Assembly (NCBI RefSeq): GCF_047302405.1
Contig: NZ_CP154853.1
Span: 3,968,001-4,032,000 of the forward strand
Source of the DNA: Alkalihalobacillus sp047302405
GTDB taxonomy: Bacteria; Bacillota; Bacilli; Bacillales; Bacillaceae_D
Direction: 5' to 3'
Length of the DNA stretch: 64,000 nt
Part shown: one piece after another, positions 26,893 through 36,148 of the stretch
Layout: every line of letters begins with the position of its first letter
Numbering within the stretch: the first letter of the stretch is position 1
Position numbers and translations under genes: made by a program
Notes under the pieces: model-generated
What the model was told of the DNA's origin: nothing
The model's input: the letters and a program-made list of their open reading frames with translations, nothing else
The model's database searches: none

Positions 26893-26932
26893 AATGATCT
26901 CACACGGATTATAGTGAAGTCTACAGAAAAAG

Positions 26933-27937
26933 TCAAACAGCACTCATTTCTTGCTGAGCCATTTGTTCTTCAACCTCTTCAACAAAAGCATATAACGTCT
27001 CGGCTACATGATCTCTTGTTTCAAATTGATTGATTTTGTCCCGTACTCTTCCGCTTCCTTTAAGCCCTTTTAAATACCACGCTGCATGTTTTCTCATTTC
27101 TCGAACCGCTACTGACTCACCTTTTAAATCAATCAGACGATCTAGGTGCAACATACAAACATCGATCTTCTCACGGGCTCCTGGCTCTGGGTGCAATACA
27201 CCCTTTTCCAAATACTGAATCGTACGGTATAACATCCAAGGGTTCCCGAGTGCCGCACGACCAATCATTACCCCATCCACTCCAACTTCATCAAGCATAC
27301 GACGAGCATCTTGTGGTGTTTTTACATCCCCATTACCGATGACAGGAATATTAATGGCGTCTTTTACTTCTTTAATAATATTCCAATCCGCTACTCCTTC
27401 GTACATTTGAACACGGGTACGGCCATGAACGGCAACCGCACTCCCTCCTGCACGCTCAACTGCACGAGCATTTTCAACCGCAAAAATATGATCCTCGTCC
27501 CAACCAATTCTCATTTTAACCGTTACGGGCTTTTTAACCGCATCAACGGTTGCCGCAACCATTTCATATATTTTATTTGGGTCAAGTAACCACCTCGCAC
27601 CTGCATCACATTTTGTAATTTTAGGTACAGGACAGCCCATATTAATATCGATAATGTCAGCATTCGTATTTTCATCTACAAATTTTGCTGCTTCTACTAA
27701 TGTTTCTTTTTCACCACCAAAGATTTGTAAACTTAATGGTTTTTCACGCTCGTCTACATATAACATACTTAATGATCTCGCATTTTTATGCAAAATCGCT
27801 TTATCACTAACCATTTCCGCACATACTAATCCAGCACCGAACTCCTTGGCAATCAGACGAAAGGCCGGATTACATACGCCCGCCATTGGAGCTAGTACGA
27901 CTTGGTTTTTCATTTCAATATCGCCGATTTTTAACAT
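26933..27937 (-). CDS. dusB: tRNA-dihydrouridine synthase DusB
   Basis: FMN-dependent reductase that converts uridine to dihydrouridine in tRNA D-loops. It is a TIM-barrel protein of 334 residues. VVLAPMAGV opens the flavin-binding barrel, the catalytic Cys is about residue 102 in NMGCPVPK, and VKMRIGWD and GNGDV are further signatures. I start it at the ATG at 27937 because GGAGGTG lies eight bases before it. The in-frame ATG 27 bases upstream has no ribosome site and would add nine residues absent from relatives. It is the last gene of the folate operon. Confidence 0.95.
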   Translation of the reverse strand: MLKIGDIEMKNQVVLAPMAGVCNPAFRLIAKEFGAGLVCAEMVSDKAILHKNARSLSMLYVDEREKPLSLQIFGGEKETLVEAAKFVDENTNADIIDINMGCPVPKITKCDAGARWLLDPNKIYEMVAATVDAVKKPVTVKMRIGWDEDHIFAVENARAVERAGGSAVAVHGRTRVQMYEGVADWNIIKEVKDAINIPVIGNGDVKTPQDARRMLDEVGVDGVMIGRAALGNPWMLYRTIQYLEKGVLHPEPGAREKIDVCMLHLDRLIDLKGESVAVREMRKHAAWYLKGLKGSGRVRDKINQFETRDHVAETLYAFVEEVEEQMAQQEMSAV

Positions 27938-27953
27938 AATAGATTCACCTCCA

Positions 27954-28160
27954 TCATGAATCAATCTTTATATCTTCTTCTGTTATATTTAACGTCACAA
28001 CAATACGTTCTATCAAATAATCATCTGGAACACGGTTTCCTCTTTCAATTTCACCAAGAACAGAGACAGATATACCTAATTCTTTTGCGAAGCTTTTTTG
28101 TGTATACCCCTTCAACTTACGAAAGGCTCGTATTTTTCTTCCTAAAAGTTCGGAATCCAA
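27954..28160 (-). CDS. yazB: Small XRE-type helix-turn-helix protein YazB
   Basis: The 68 residues form one complete XRE-family helix-turn-helix (KIRAFRKLKGYTQKSFAKEL, then GISVSVLGEIERG), with no effector domain. Its target is unknown. The start is TTG at 28160 with GAGGGTG seven bases upstream, inside the 3' end of folK; the genes overlap by 19 bases. Presence between folK and dusB is conserved in Bacillus, so a regulatory role for this operon is possible but unproven. Confidence 0.88.
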   Translation of the reverse strand: MDSELLGRKIRAFRKLKGYTQKSFAKELGISVSVLGEIERGNRVPDDYLIERIVVTLNITEEDIKIDS

Positions 28161-28639
28161 CGCTTAACACCCTCTTTATCAGGTAAAGATTGAGCAATCT
28201 CTCCCACCGTTTTTTGTTGATTACATATAATACGATCAGGTTGCAAATCAGATAATGGTATCATAACAAATGCACGTTCAAACATTCTAGGGTGAGGAAT
28301 TGATAAGTTCTCCACTTCCATATTCTCTTCATCATATAGTAGAATGTCAAGATCCAATGTTCGGGGTCCCCACCTCACATCACGCTTGCGTCCACACTCT
28401 AATTCTATCGACTGAGTTACTTCCAATAATTTCAATGGCTCTAAACTCGTTGAAATTTCGACGACCATATTCAAAAAAGGCTGTTGATCGACATAACCAA
28501 CTGGCTCAGTTTCATAAATAGGTGATTGATTGTTTAGTTGAATATGCGTGTGCTCCTGAAGTAAAGCAAGAGCCTGTTTTAGATACTCTTGTCTATTGCC
28601 AATATTAGAACCAAGAGCAAGCAAAACTTTATTATCCAT
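28142..28639 (-). CDS. folK: 6-hydroxymethyl-7,8-dihydropterin pyrophosphokinase
   Basis: Transfers pyrophosphate from ATP to the pterin before FolP acts. The hallmark RWGPRTLDLDILLY holds the magnesium-binding aspartates, and LLALGSNIGNR opens the fold. The protein has about 165 residues. The ATG at 28639 is preferred over an in-frame GTG six bases upstream because GAGGGAG lies seven bases before the ATG. It overlaps the end of folB by eight bases, so it is translationally coupled. Confidence 0.96.
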   Translation of the reverse strand: MDNKVLLALGSNIGNRQEYLKQALALLQEHTHIQLNNQSPIYETEPVGYVDQQPFLNMVVEISTSLEPLKLLEVTQSIELECGRKRDVRWGPRTLDLDILLYDEENMEVENLSIPHPRMFERAFVMIPLSDLQPDRIICNQQKTVGEIAQSLPDKEGVKRWIPNF

Positions 28640-29000
28640 TTTCACGCTCCCTCATAATTTCAATGGCGACTGATTTGTAGTGTCCAGGAATCGGTGGATC
28701 TGGTTTAATCACTTTCACTGTACAAGAGTGAAGGTGCGAAAAGACCGCTAATAAAGACTGGGCAATATTTTCAGCGACTGCTTCTACCAACTTATATGGT
28801 TTCCCCTCCACAACTTCTTTTACTATGTTATAAGCATCCGCATAATTAATCGATAATTCTAAGTCATCTTCTTCGCCTGCTTTTTTTAAATCTAATTCTA
28901 AAATAAGGTCGACTTGAAACCGTTGTCCGAGCACTTGCTCTTCTTTAAAGACCCCATGGTATCCATAAAACGATAATTCATTTAAATAGATTTTATCCAA
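28632..29000 (-). CDS. folB: Dihydroneopterin aldolase
   Basis: Cleaves dihydroneopterin to 6-hydroxymethyl-dihydropterin and glycolaldehyde. Family blocks seen are YGYHGVFKEEQVLGQRF near the start (catalytic Glu) and the Lys-containing KVIKPDPPIPGHYKSVAIEI at the end. I choose a TTG start at 29000, giving 122 residues. AAGGAG lies nine bases before it but directly abuts the upstream ATG at 29009, and known FolB proteins begin with DK-Y at this point. It overlaps folP by eight bases. Confidence 0.95.
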   Translation of the reverse strand: MDKIYLNELSFYGYHGVFKEEQVLGQRFQVDLILELDLKKAGEEDDLELSINYADAYNIVKEVVEGKPYKLVEAVAENIAQSLLAVFSHLHSCTVKVIKPDPPIPGHYKSVAIEIMRERENG

Positions 29001-29826
29001 TTCGAGCATCTCCTTTTGCAAGCATCGCATCCATCATTTTGGTCATTCTCATCATTTCTTTCACATCATGCACTCTTACAATTTGACAACCTTGTGCCAC
29101 CCCATAGCAGACAGTAGCTCCTGTCCCTTCCATTCTTTCGTCAACGGGTAAGTTTAAGGTTTGGGCGATGAGTGACTTTTTTGATGTTCCTAATAAGACA
29201 GGATAGCCCATCGCTACGAACTCACTAAGGTGACGCATCGTCTTCAAATTCTCCTCATATGTTTTGGCAAAACCAATGCCCGGATCAAGAATAATATGTT
29301 CTTTTGGTACACCCGCTTGCAAACAAATATCAATACTTTCTTGTAAATCTTTTATCATATCTAAAATAAGTTCCTGGTATATACCATCTTCCCGGTTATG
29401 CATAAGAATAATCGGAACATTATATTGGACCGCTAACTCAGCCATTTTTGGGTCTTTTTTAGCTCCCCATATATCATTAATAACGGATGCCCCTGCTTCT
29501 AATGCCGCCTTAGCTACTTCTGATTTATAAGTATCAATCGAAATGGGCACATCGACTTCAGCAGCTACGGCTTTAATAACAGGGACGACGCGCTTAATTT
29601 CCTCTTCAATCTCCACATATTCAAAACCAGGTCGTGTCGATTCACCACCGATGTCTAACATATCGGCCCCTTCTGAGACCAGTTGTTTTGCTCTTGCTAC
29701 CGCTCGTTCAATCCCATTGTATTTACCGCCATCAGAAAAAGAATCTGGTGTCGCATTTAATATTCCCATCACATATGTTCGGTCTTCCGCTAATAACGAA
29801 CGATTCCTTTTTAATAAAGTATCCAA
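28993..29826 (-). CDS. folP: Dihydropteroate synthase (sulfonamide target)
   Basis: Condenses p-aminobenzoate with hydroxymethyl-dihydropterin pyrophosphate. It is a TIM barrel of 277 residues with GILNATPDSFSDGG at residues 21-34 and DIGGESTRPG shortly after, the pterin and pyrophosphate sites. The start is TTG with GAGG four to five bases upstream. It lies 15 bases after pabC, so PABA synthesis and use are encoded together. B. subtilis calls this gene sul. Confidence 0.97.
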   Translation of the reverse strand: MDTLLKRNRSLLAEDRTYVMGILNATPDSFSDGGKYNGIERAVARAKQLVSEGADMLDIGGESTRPGFEYVEIEEEIKRVVPVIKAVAAEVDVPISIDTYKSEVAKAALEAGASVINDIWGAKKDPKMAELAVQYNVPIILMHNREDGIYQELILDMIKDLQESIDICLQAGVPKEHIILDPGIGFAKTYEENLKTMRHLSEFVAMGYPVLLGTSKKSLIAQTLNLPVDERMEGTGATVCYGVAQGCQIVRVHDVKEMMRMTKMMDAMLAKGDARIG

Positions 29827-29841
29827 ATTTCCTCACACCCC

Positions 29842-30693
29842 TTACAGCTCATAACGACTCCACAGCTTCTTTTGTTTGCTTAATTGGTATTCCCGCTCGA
29901 GCAGTTCAAACACGAGAGAGTCATCTATTTTGTTAAACTCTAAATTCAATGGTACAAGTTCCTGAATTGAATTCGTCATAAAGATTTCATCTGCTGCTTC
30001 TAGCTCATGTAATTGATAAAAGCCTTCTTTAACTTTAATGTTTGCTTTTCTTAACAATGTTATCACAAATTGCCGCGTTACCCCGTTTAATATGCCTGTC
30101 TCAACAGTTGGTGTGTATACTTGTCCATCCTTTACCCAAAAAAGATTCGACACTAGCCCCTCGGCCACATAACCTTCTTCCGTTAGAAAAACCCCTTCAA
30201 CATCAGGGCTATTATGAGCCATTTCTCTTTTCGCTAAAAGGTTATTTAAGTAATGATGCGACTTTAAACGAAATCTTCCCTCAGGTGTATTTCTTCTAAG
30301 CGATAAAATCTCTACTTTTTTTGGTGTTGCTCTTTTTGCTGGCAAAGGTTTTACCAATACTGTTAAAGTCGGCTCCTTATATACGCCTGTAAAAAGCCCA
30401 ACTTCTTGCGGACCAGCTGACACATTCCACCGCACATAAGCATCTTTTAATCGATTCGCCTTTAATAATTGTTGCAGAATGCTAACAGCCTCTTCCTTTT
30501 CCATAAACCAGTCAATGCCTATATGTTTTAACCCTTCTTGTAAACGGAGAAAATGGTCATCCAATAAAAATGGATGACCATCATAGATGGCAAATGTCTC
30601 AAATAATCCGACTCCGTAAAGATAACCGTGATCAAACACAGAAATCTTTGCTTCCTTGGAGTCAATAATTTGGTCATTTAAATAGATGTACAT
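29842..30693 (-). CDS. pabC: 4-amino-4-deoxychorismate lyase
   Basis: PLP-dependent fold-type IV enzyme that releases p-aminobenzoate and pyruvate from aminodeoxychorismate. K144 in RLKSHHYLNN is the expected Schiff-base lysine. DHGYLYGVGLFET near residue 21 and the C-terminal MTNSIQELVPL are typical of the aminotransferase class IV family. It has 283 residues and overlaps pabA by 16 bases. A D-amino-acid or branched-chain aminotransferase is excluded mainly by context. Confidence 0.93.
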   Translation of the reverse strand: MYIYLNDQIIDSKEAKISVFDHGYLYGVGLFETFAIYDGHPFLLDDHFLRLQEGLKHIGIDWFMEKEEAVSILQQLLKANRLKDAYVRWNVSAGPQEVGLFTGVYKEPTLTVLVKPLPAKRATPKKVEILSLRRNTPEGRFRLKSHHYLNNLLAKREMAHNSPDVEGVFLTEEGYVAEGLVSNLFWVKDGQVYTPTVETGILNGVTRQFVITLLRKANIKVKEGFYQLHELEAADEIFMTNSIQELVPLNLEFNKIDDSLVFELLEREYQLSKQKKLWSRYEL

Positions 30694-31274
30694 GATTGAG
30701 ACTCCTTTGGATAGGCTTCAAGGAAGTTCTTTAATAATCGCTTGCCTTCATTCGTCATAATCGACTCCGGGTGAAATTGAACACCCTCTACAGCGAGCTC
30801 CTTATGGCGAATCGCCATGATCTCTCCTTCCGCCGTTTCGGCCGTCACTTCAAAACAATCAGGTAAGGTTTCTTTTTTGACAATTAACGAATGATAACGT
30901 GTCGCAACAAACGGACTTGGAATATCTGTAAATACGGTTTTTCCGTTATGAGTCACTTCGGATGTCTTCCCGTGCATTAAACGCTCGGCTCTAATCACAT
31001 CGCCCCCAAACACTTGAGCAATCGATTGATGACCTAAACACACACCAAAAATCGGAATGCGCCCCGCAAAATATCGAATTGCCTCCATACTAATCCCGGC
31101 CTCATTCGGACTACAAGGACCAGGCGAAATCATTAAGTAGTCTGGTGCAAGTTCCTCAATCTCCGCTATCGTTATTTGGTCATTCCGTTTGACTATGAGC
31201 TCCTCACCCATTTCCCCTAAATACTGGACCAAATTGTACGTAAAAGAATCATAGTTATCAATCATTAAAATCAT
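30678..31274 (-). CDS. pabA: Aminodeoxychorismate/anthranilate synthase glutaminase subunit
   Basis: Class I glutamine amidotransferase that delivers ammonia to PabB. The catalytic triad is visible as C79 in GVCLGHQ plus H168 and E170 in FHPES. The 198 residues are normal. In Bacillus this subunit (trpG) also serves TrpE, and no trpG is visible elsewhere in this window to judge that. A GGAGG ribosome site lies seven bases before the ATG. A few GAG repeats near it recall a TRAP site but are too few to call. Confidence 0.95.
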   Translation of the reverse strand: MILMIDNYDSFTYNLVQYLGEMGEELIVKRNDQITIAEIEELAPDYLMISPGPCSPNEAGISMEAIRYFAGRIPIFGVCLGHQSIAQVFGGDVIRAERLMHGKTSEVTHNGKTVFTDIPSPFVATRYHSLIVKKETLPDCFEVTAETAEGEIMAIRHKELAVEGVQFHPESIMTNEGKRLLKNFLEAYPKESQSCTSI

Positions 31275-31286
31275 CTTTTTTCCTCC

Positions 31287-32720
31287 TCAGCTCATCTGTA
31301 CTTTTTTTTCTCTTAACTCTGCTTCGCTCAACTCTAGCGCTCGCCATAAGGCTTTCGCTTTTTTTAGTGATTCTTTATATTCAAAGACAGGATTAGAATC
31401 AATAACAATTCCAGCACCTGCTTGGATATACGCTTTATTATCTTTACAAACAATTGTTCGAATCGTAATATTCAATTCCATTTCATCGTTAAATCCGATC
31501 CAGCCAATCGAGCCCGTATAGACCGCCCGGCGAACCGGCTCAAGTTCTTCAATGATTTCCATCGTTCTAATCTTCGGAGCACCCGTGATCGTCCCGCCCG
31601 GAAACGTCGCTCTAATCACTTCATAAAGATCATGTCCTTCTCTTAATTTCCCGCGAACATTGGAAACTAAATGCATCACATGGGAATACTTTTCGATCAC
31701 TAAAAGCTCATTCACTTCCACACTCCCATATTCTGAAACTCGACCTAAGTCATTCCGTTCCAAATCGACTAACATTACATGCTCGGCTCTTTCCTTTTCA
31801 TTCGCTAATAATTCATTTACTAATCTTTGATCCTCTTCCTCATCTTTTCCTCTAGAACGAGTACCAGCAATCGGTCTTGTACTTATTTCCTGATTATGCT
31901 TTTTAACAAGCAACTCTGGAGATGCACTAACAAACTGAAAATCGGGCGTTTGAAAATAAGACATATATGGGGATGGATTAATTTCTCTAAGTACATTATA
32001 TACGTGCATCGGTTCTGTGACCATCTCTTGATCATGTCTGACCGATAAATTCACTTGGAATACGTCACCCGCTGCAATATATGCTTTTATTTTCTCCACT
32101 GCTTCAGCAAAGTTCTCTTCATTTAACGACGAACTTACTGGTCTATCCTTTGTTAAATCGCCCGTCATGACCCATGGACGAAACGAACCAAGCTTCTGCC
32201 ACTCCTCTTCGTAAAAGGCCACCCGCTCTTGTAACTTTGCTTTCTCCTCTTCCTTACCTGTTACGATCACCCACATTTTTTCCGCTTGATGTTCGTACAC
32301 AAAAACTTCATGAAACAGCATAAAATACAGTTCAGGAATTTTCAAATCATCCTCGGCCTCTATAGGAAGCTTTTCAAACTCACGCACAATGTCGTAGCTT
32401 AAATATCCGATTGCTCCCCCTTGAAAAGGTGGTAATCCTTCAAGATAATTCGTTTGATATGGTGCAAGCTCTTCTTTCATTAATGGCAATAGTTCGCCTT
32501 GTTTAGTTCTTATTTTCCCATCTTGTTCAATGGTTAATGTATTTCCTTTGCCACTTATAATAGCAAAAGGACGTAATCCGATAATGCTATATGTGCCATT
32601 ACGTCCACTTTCTAATAAAACATGATGTGGCTCGTCTTTACTTAATTGCTTATATCGTTCAAACCAATTCTTTTCTTCTATATGAAAAGAAGTTGATGAT
32701 GTCGACCATTTTTGATTCAC
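31287..32720 (-). CDS. pabB: Aminodeoxychorismate synthase component I
   Basis: Chorismate-utilising enzyme that forms 4-amino-4-deoxychorismate with ammonia from PabA. In its 477 residues the N-terminal half carries VLLESGRNGTYSIIG, and the C-terminal catalytic domain contains PIAGTRSRG, HVMLVDLERNDLGRV and FPGGTITGAPK. It is the first gene of the folate operon, starting at GTG with AGGAG eight bases upstream. TrpE is the alternative, but linkage to pabC and folP favours PabB. Confidence 0.94.
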   Translation of the reverse strand: MNQKWSTSSTSFHIEEKNWFERYKQLSKDEPHHVLLESGRNGTYSIIGLRPFAIISGKGNTLTIEQDGKIRTKQGELLPLMKEELAPYQTNYLEGLPPFQGGAIGYLSYDIVREFEKLPIEAEDDLKIPELYFMLFHEVFVYEHQAEKMWVIVTGKEEEKAKLQERVAFYEEEWQKLGSFRPWVMTGDLTKDRPVSSSLNEENFAEAVEKIKAYIAAGDVFQVNLSVRHDQEMVTEPMHVYNVLREINPSPYMSYFQTPDFQFVSASPELLVKKHNQEISTRPIAGTRSRGKDEEEDQRLVNELLANEKERAEHVMLVDLERNDLGRVSEYGSVEVNELLVIEKYSHVMHLVSNVRGKLREGHDLYEVIRATFPGGTITGAPKIRTMEIIEELEPVRRAVYTGSIGWIGFNDEMELNITIRTIVCKDNKAYIQAGAGIVIDSNPVFEYKESLKKAKALWRALELSEAELREKKVQMS

Positions 32721-32751
32721 CGGACCAACTCCTGCCCTCTTCTTTTGCTCT

Positions 32752-32781
32752 ATTTTACATGATAGAAAGCCATAAAGTAAA
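32752..32781 (-). promoter_or_regulatory. Possible sigma-A promoter of the folate operon
   Basis: Minus-strand TTTACT (32776-32781) and TAAAAT (32752-32757) with an 18-base spacer, about 30 bases before the pabB start. It is the only reasonable candidate in the spacer. Confidence 0.4.
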
Positions 32782-32988
32782 CTCGTCGATTAACAGGCTT
32801 TGCAAAAAGTATTGGTAAAGACTAGTTATTCTTATACGCCGAACTAGACAGGATTCCACTTCTATTCATTTTACAGGTGGCCACTGGAAAAGTCTCAACA
32901 CCAGCATTTCCTTTAAAAAATCAAAAGTTATTAGGTTTTTATGTGAAAAGTCATTCATAGGAGCAAACTGTTTTTTTATGATCTAAAA

Positions 32989-33066
32989 CGGAGCGAGCGG
33001 AATGCCCGGAGACTCCCGATTCACCCGCGGAACGCGTAGGGATGCAGCTCGAGGAGTCGGCTAACT
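32989..33066 (+). repeat. GC-rich interspersed repeat, copy B
   Basis: Reads CGGAGCGAGCGGAATGCCCG, then CTCCCGATTCACCCGCGGAA and CGCGTAGGG, then GCAGCTCGAGGAGTCGGC. Compared with the copy split at 49131/51030 it lacks the central segment but keeps both arms. It lies in the otherwise featureless 32.8-33.2 kb spacer between cysK and pabB. Confidence 0.65.
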
Positions 33067-33177
33067 AATGTAACTACATTTTAACGAATAGACCGTTTTT
33101 CAGTTGCCTCAGGAAAGGGAAGATAGAAATCCAGCCTGTAGGTGCTTGCCTCCATCACACTTTATATGCATTCAAAA

Positions 33178-33232
33178 AGGGGCTGAACCCTCAAAGATCA
33201 TTTTCATGACTTTGGGACAGCCCCCTTTTGAT
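33178..33232 (-). terminator. Terminator after cysK, repeated type
   Basis: On the minus strand AAGGGGGCTGTCCCAAAG pairs with CTTTGAGGGTTCAGCCCC across a TCATGAAAATGA top, followed by five T. It shares its design with the lysS terminator. Confidence 0.8.
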
Positions 33233-33237
33233 ATCAA

Positions 33238-34161
33238 TTAGTCTTCGAAATTATATAATGGTGTACTTAAATAACGCTCACCGTTTGATGGAATTACGAC
33301 AACCACCTTTTTACCCGCTCCAAGCTTCTCCGCTAATTGAAGGGCGGCACCGATTGCTGCTCCAGATGAAATTCCACCTAAAATTCCTTCTTCTTTTGCG
33401 GCACGACGAGCATAATCAAATGCTTCTTCGGTTGAAATTTGAATCACTTCATCATACACTTCTGTATCTAAAATCTTCGGAACAAACCCTGCTCCAATCC
33501 CTTGGATTTTATGTGGACCTGGTTTTCCACCAGATAAAACTGGAGAATCCTTTGGCTCAACAGCTGCAATGACTAAGTTAGGGAAGTGCTCTTTTAAATA
33601 ACCACCTGCACCGGTAATCGTACCACCTGTACCGATACCTGATACAAAACCATCGATTTGACCATCCACTTGTTCAAGTAGCTCTTTACCTGTTGTTTCA
33701 CGGTGAATCGCTGGGTTTGCTTCGTTTTCAAATTGTTGCGGCATAAAGTAGCCTTCTTCTTTTGCAAGCTCAGTCGCTTTACGAATCGCACCGCCCATCC
33801 CTTCTGGACCAGGCGTTAATACAAGCTCGGCACCATATGCACGAAGTAAGTTACGGCGCTCTAAACTCATCGTTTCAGGCATAACAAGTTTCGCTTTTAA
33901 TCCTTTTGCCGCTGCAACCATCGCAAGACCAATTCCTGTGTTCCCACTAGTTGGCTCAACGATTGTATCTCCTTCTTTTAAATCCCCTGACTTAATAGCC
34001 GCTTCGATCATCGCTAAACCGATACGATCCTTAACACTACTTCCAGGGTTCATAAATTCTAATTTTAAATAAACATCTGCATGTTTGTCTGACACAAGAC
34101 GATTTAATTTCACTAAGGGAGTTTGACCGATTAATTCTGTTACTGAATTAACAACTTTCAT
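33238..34161 (-). CDS. cysK: Cysteine synthase A (O-acetylserine sulfhydrylase)
   Basis: PLP enzyme that makes cysteine from O-acetylserine and sulfide. The PLP lysine is K44 in NPGSSVKDRIG, PTSGNTGIGLAM is the phosphate and substrate loop, and GTGGTITG is the PLP-phosphate site. I start at the ATG at 34161, giving 307 residues, because GGAGG lies seven bases upstream; an in-frame TTG 21 bases earlier has no such site. In B. subtilis CysK also influences the CymR regulator. The yacD gene found next to cysK there is absent here. Confidence 0.97.
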   Translation of the reverse strand: MKVVNSVTELIGQTPLVKLNRLVSDKHADVYLKLEFMNPGSSVKDRIGLAMIEAAIKSGDLKEGDTIVEPTSGNTGIGLAMVAAAKGLKAKLVMPETMSLERRNLLRAYGAELVLTPGPEGMGGAIRKATELAKEEGYFMPQQFENEANPAIHRETTGKELLEQVDGQIDGFVSGIGTGGTITGAGGYLKEHFPNLVIAAVEPKDSPVLSGGKPGPHKIQGIGAGFVPKILDTEVYDEVIQISTEEAFDYARRAAKEEGILGGISSGAAIGAALQLAEKLGAGKKVVVVIPSNGERYLSTPLYNFED

Positions 34162-34309
34162 AAATACGCCTCCTAATTCCAAGTAAATTTATTGGTTTTA
34201 TTAACATAATGATAGCAAACGTTTTCTGATAAGTCAATTAATAAATACCCGTTTTCCGCCCATTTTTTTCTAAATTCATCTTACAAAATGAACCTTTCCC
34301 TTTTCACCA

Positions 34310-34352
34310 TAATAAAGAGGGTCATCCCTTTGCAAATGCTCGGACAACCCTG
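34310..34352 (-). terminator. Terminator after hslO
   Basis: Minus-strand AGGGTTGTCC pairs with GGATGACCCT around a 13-base loop, followed by CTTTATT. Confidence 0.65.
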
Positions 34353-34363
34353 TAATGATTCTC

Positions 34364-35245
34364 TTATTTATTGGCTTCTTGATAAAGCTCTTCTAAATCT
34401 TCTTTACTAAACTGATATACATCATTACAGAAATGACAGGAAGTTTCAGCCCCGCCATCGACATCAATCATATCACGAATTTCTTGCTTCCCTAAACTAA
34501 TAATGGCATTAGCAATACGTTCATGTGAGCAAGAACAAGAAAATTCTACTGGCATTGTTTCTAATACTTTTACGTTATTTTCACCTAATAAGGAATACAA
34601 AATTTCTTCTGGTGGCATTCCAAGCTCCACTAATTTGGAAATTGGTGGGATCGTACTCAAACGCTTTTCAATTTCAGTGATGACCTCATCATCCGCACCG
34701 GGCATTAATTGAATGACAAAACCACCTGCAGCTAATACACTTTTATCAGGATTTACAAGTACGCCCACTCCAACTGAAGATGGTGTTTGTTCGGATGAAA
34801 CAAAATAGTACGTAAAATCTTCTCCAAGCTCCCCTGACACAAGCGGAACACTTCCTGTAAAAGGCTCCTTCATCCCAATATCTTTGACGACAGATAACGA
34901 GCCGTTTGTACCAACCGCACGAGCAACATCAAGTTTGCCATGATCATTTAGATCAAAATGTACATGAGGGTTCGTAACATAACCACGCGTTTGTCCTTTG
35001 GCATTACTATCGACAATAATCGCTCCAATTGGTCCGCCACCCTCGATTTTAACCGTTAACTTTGACTCCCCCTTAAGCATCGTTGCCATCATCGTTCCAG
35101 CCATCATCGCTCTCCCTAAAGCAGCCGATGCTGTTGGCCACGTATCTTGTTTCGTTACAGCTATATTAACCATTTCTGTCGCTACAAGGCTGTACGCTCT
35201 CACTTTCCCTTCAAATGCTGTTGCTTTTACTAAATAATCACTCAT
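34364..35245 (-). CDS. hslO: Redox-regulated holdase Hsp33
   Basis: Chaperone activated by oxidation: four cysteines release zinc and form disulfides. The CxC (C237, C239) and CxxC (C270, C273) pairs are all present in the C-terminal redox switch, after a 230-residue substrate-binding domain. The 293 residues are normal. AAGGAG precedes the ATG. It follows coaX by 12 bases and is probably in the same transcript. Confidence 0.97.
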   Translation of the reverse strand: MSDYLVKATAFEGKVRAYSLVATEMVNIAVTKQDTWPTASAALGRAMMAGTMMATMLKGESKLTVKIEGGGPIGAIIVDSNAKGQTRGYVTNPHVHFDLNDHGKLDVARAVGTNGSLSVVKDIGMKEPFTGSVPLVSGELGEDFTYYFVSSEQTPSSVGVGVLVNPDKSVLAAGGFVIQLMPGADDEVITEIEKRLSTIPPISKLVELGMPPEEILYSLLGENNVKVLETMPVEFSCSCSHERIANAIISLGKQEIRDMIDVDGGAETSCHFCNDVYQFSKEDLEELYQEANK

Positions 35246-35257
35246 ACTAATAACTCC

Positions 35258-36025
35258 TTACTTTATATTTTTCTTATATACCTTATGCAAACCGCTTAAA
35301 GTTAAATATTTATCAACAATGTCAATTGACTTTGATTGTTCCGAAATTAATTCTGCTAAACCTCCTGTTGCGATCACTTTAGGTACTGACTTAGATTCAG
35401 CTTTTATTCGGTTCACAATCCCATCTACTTGTCCAACATACCCATAAAAAATGCCAGACTGCATTGCATGTACAGTATTTTTTCCTAATACATGGGGCGG
35501 TTTTGATATTTCGATTCTCGGTAATTTTGCCGCCTTACTAAATAACGCCTCGGTGGAAATTGAAATGCCAGGTGCAATCGCTCCACCTAAATATTGATTA
35601 TGCTCATTTATATAACAATAGGTCGTAGCCGTACCAAAGTCGACAATGATTAGTGGGGACCCATACTTTTCAATCGCTGCGACCGCATTAACAATTCGAT
35701 CAGCCCCGACTTCCTTTGGATTATCATACTTTATATTTAAACCTGTCTTAATACCAGGTCCAATGATTAATGGTTCAAGAGCAAAGTACTTTTTGCACAT
35801 TTGCTGCATCGTATACATAATCGGCGGAACAACCGATGCAATAATAATCCCTTCAACATCACGGAATGTTATTTCTGCTTGGTCAAACAAACTTTTTAAA
35901 GTGACCGCATACTCATCCTCTGTTTTTTGGCGATTTGTAGCCATCCGCCAATTAAAGACAAGCTTATCCTGCCGATAAACTCCAAGCCCAATATTAGAAT
36001 TCCCTATGTCCATTACTAAAATCAT
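35258..36025 (-). CDS. coaX: Type III pantothenate kinase
   Basis: First step of coenzyme A synthesis. The 255 residues follow the ASKHA fold: MDIGNSNIGLGVY is phosphate loop 1, KEVGADRIVNA carries the catalytic Asp, and VDFGTATTYC is the second phosphate loop. Type III enzymes are not inhibited by CoA. It precedes hslO and follows ftsH after a terminator, the B. subtilis order (yacB). The ribosome site is weak, but the start agrees with relatives. Confidence 0.96.
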   Translation of the reverse strand: MILVMDIGNSNIGLGVYRQDKLVFNWRMATNRQKTEDEYAVTLKSLFDQAEITFRDVEGIIIASVVPPIMYTMQQMCKKYFALEPLIIGPGIKTGLNIKYDNPKEVGADRIVNAVAAIEKYGSPLIIVDFGTATTYCYINEHNQYLGGAIAPGISISTEALFSKAAKLPRIEISKPPHVLGKNTVHAMQSGIFYGYVGQVDGIVNRIKAESKSVPKVIATGGLAELISEQSKSIDIVDKYLTLSGLHKVYKKNIK

Positions 36026-36102
36026 TTACGTATCACCGCATTTTTATAAAATAATGTTTAAAAAATCATGGGGCATCGCATTTCCTTTTCCTATTATGAA
36101 TG

Positions 36103-36137
36103 AAAAAAGAGAGGTTGTCGAATTTGACACCCTCTCT
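36103..36137 (-). terminator. Terminator after ftsH
   Basis: Minus-strand AGAGAGGGTGTC pairs with GACAACCTCTCT around AAATTC, followed by TTTTTC. Confidence 0.85.
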
Positions 36138-36148
36138 CAGCTTATCGT

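Noticed and set aside
26738..26932. Possible T-box leader for lysS
   Set aside because: No T-box sequence or specifier hairpin seen, and the spacer is short.
31275..31300. GAG repeats near the pabA ribosome site as a TRAP target
   Set aside because: Only about three triplets; known TRAP sites have many more with regular spacing.
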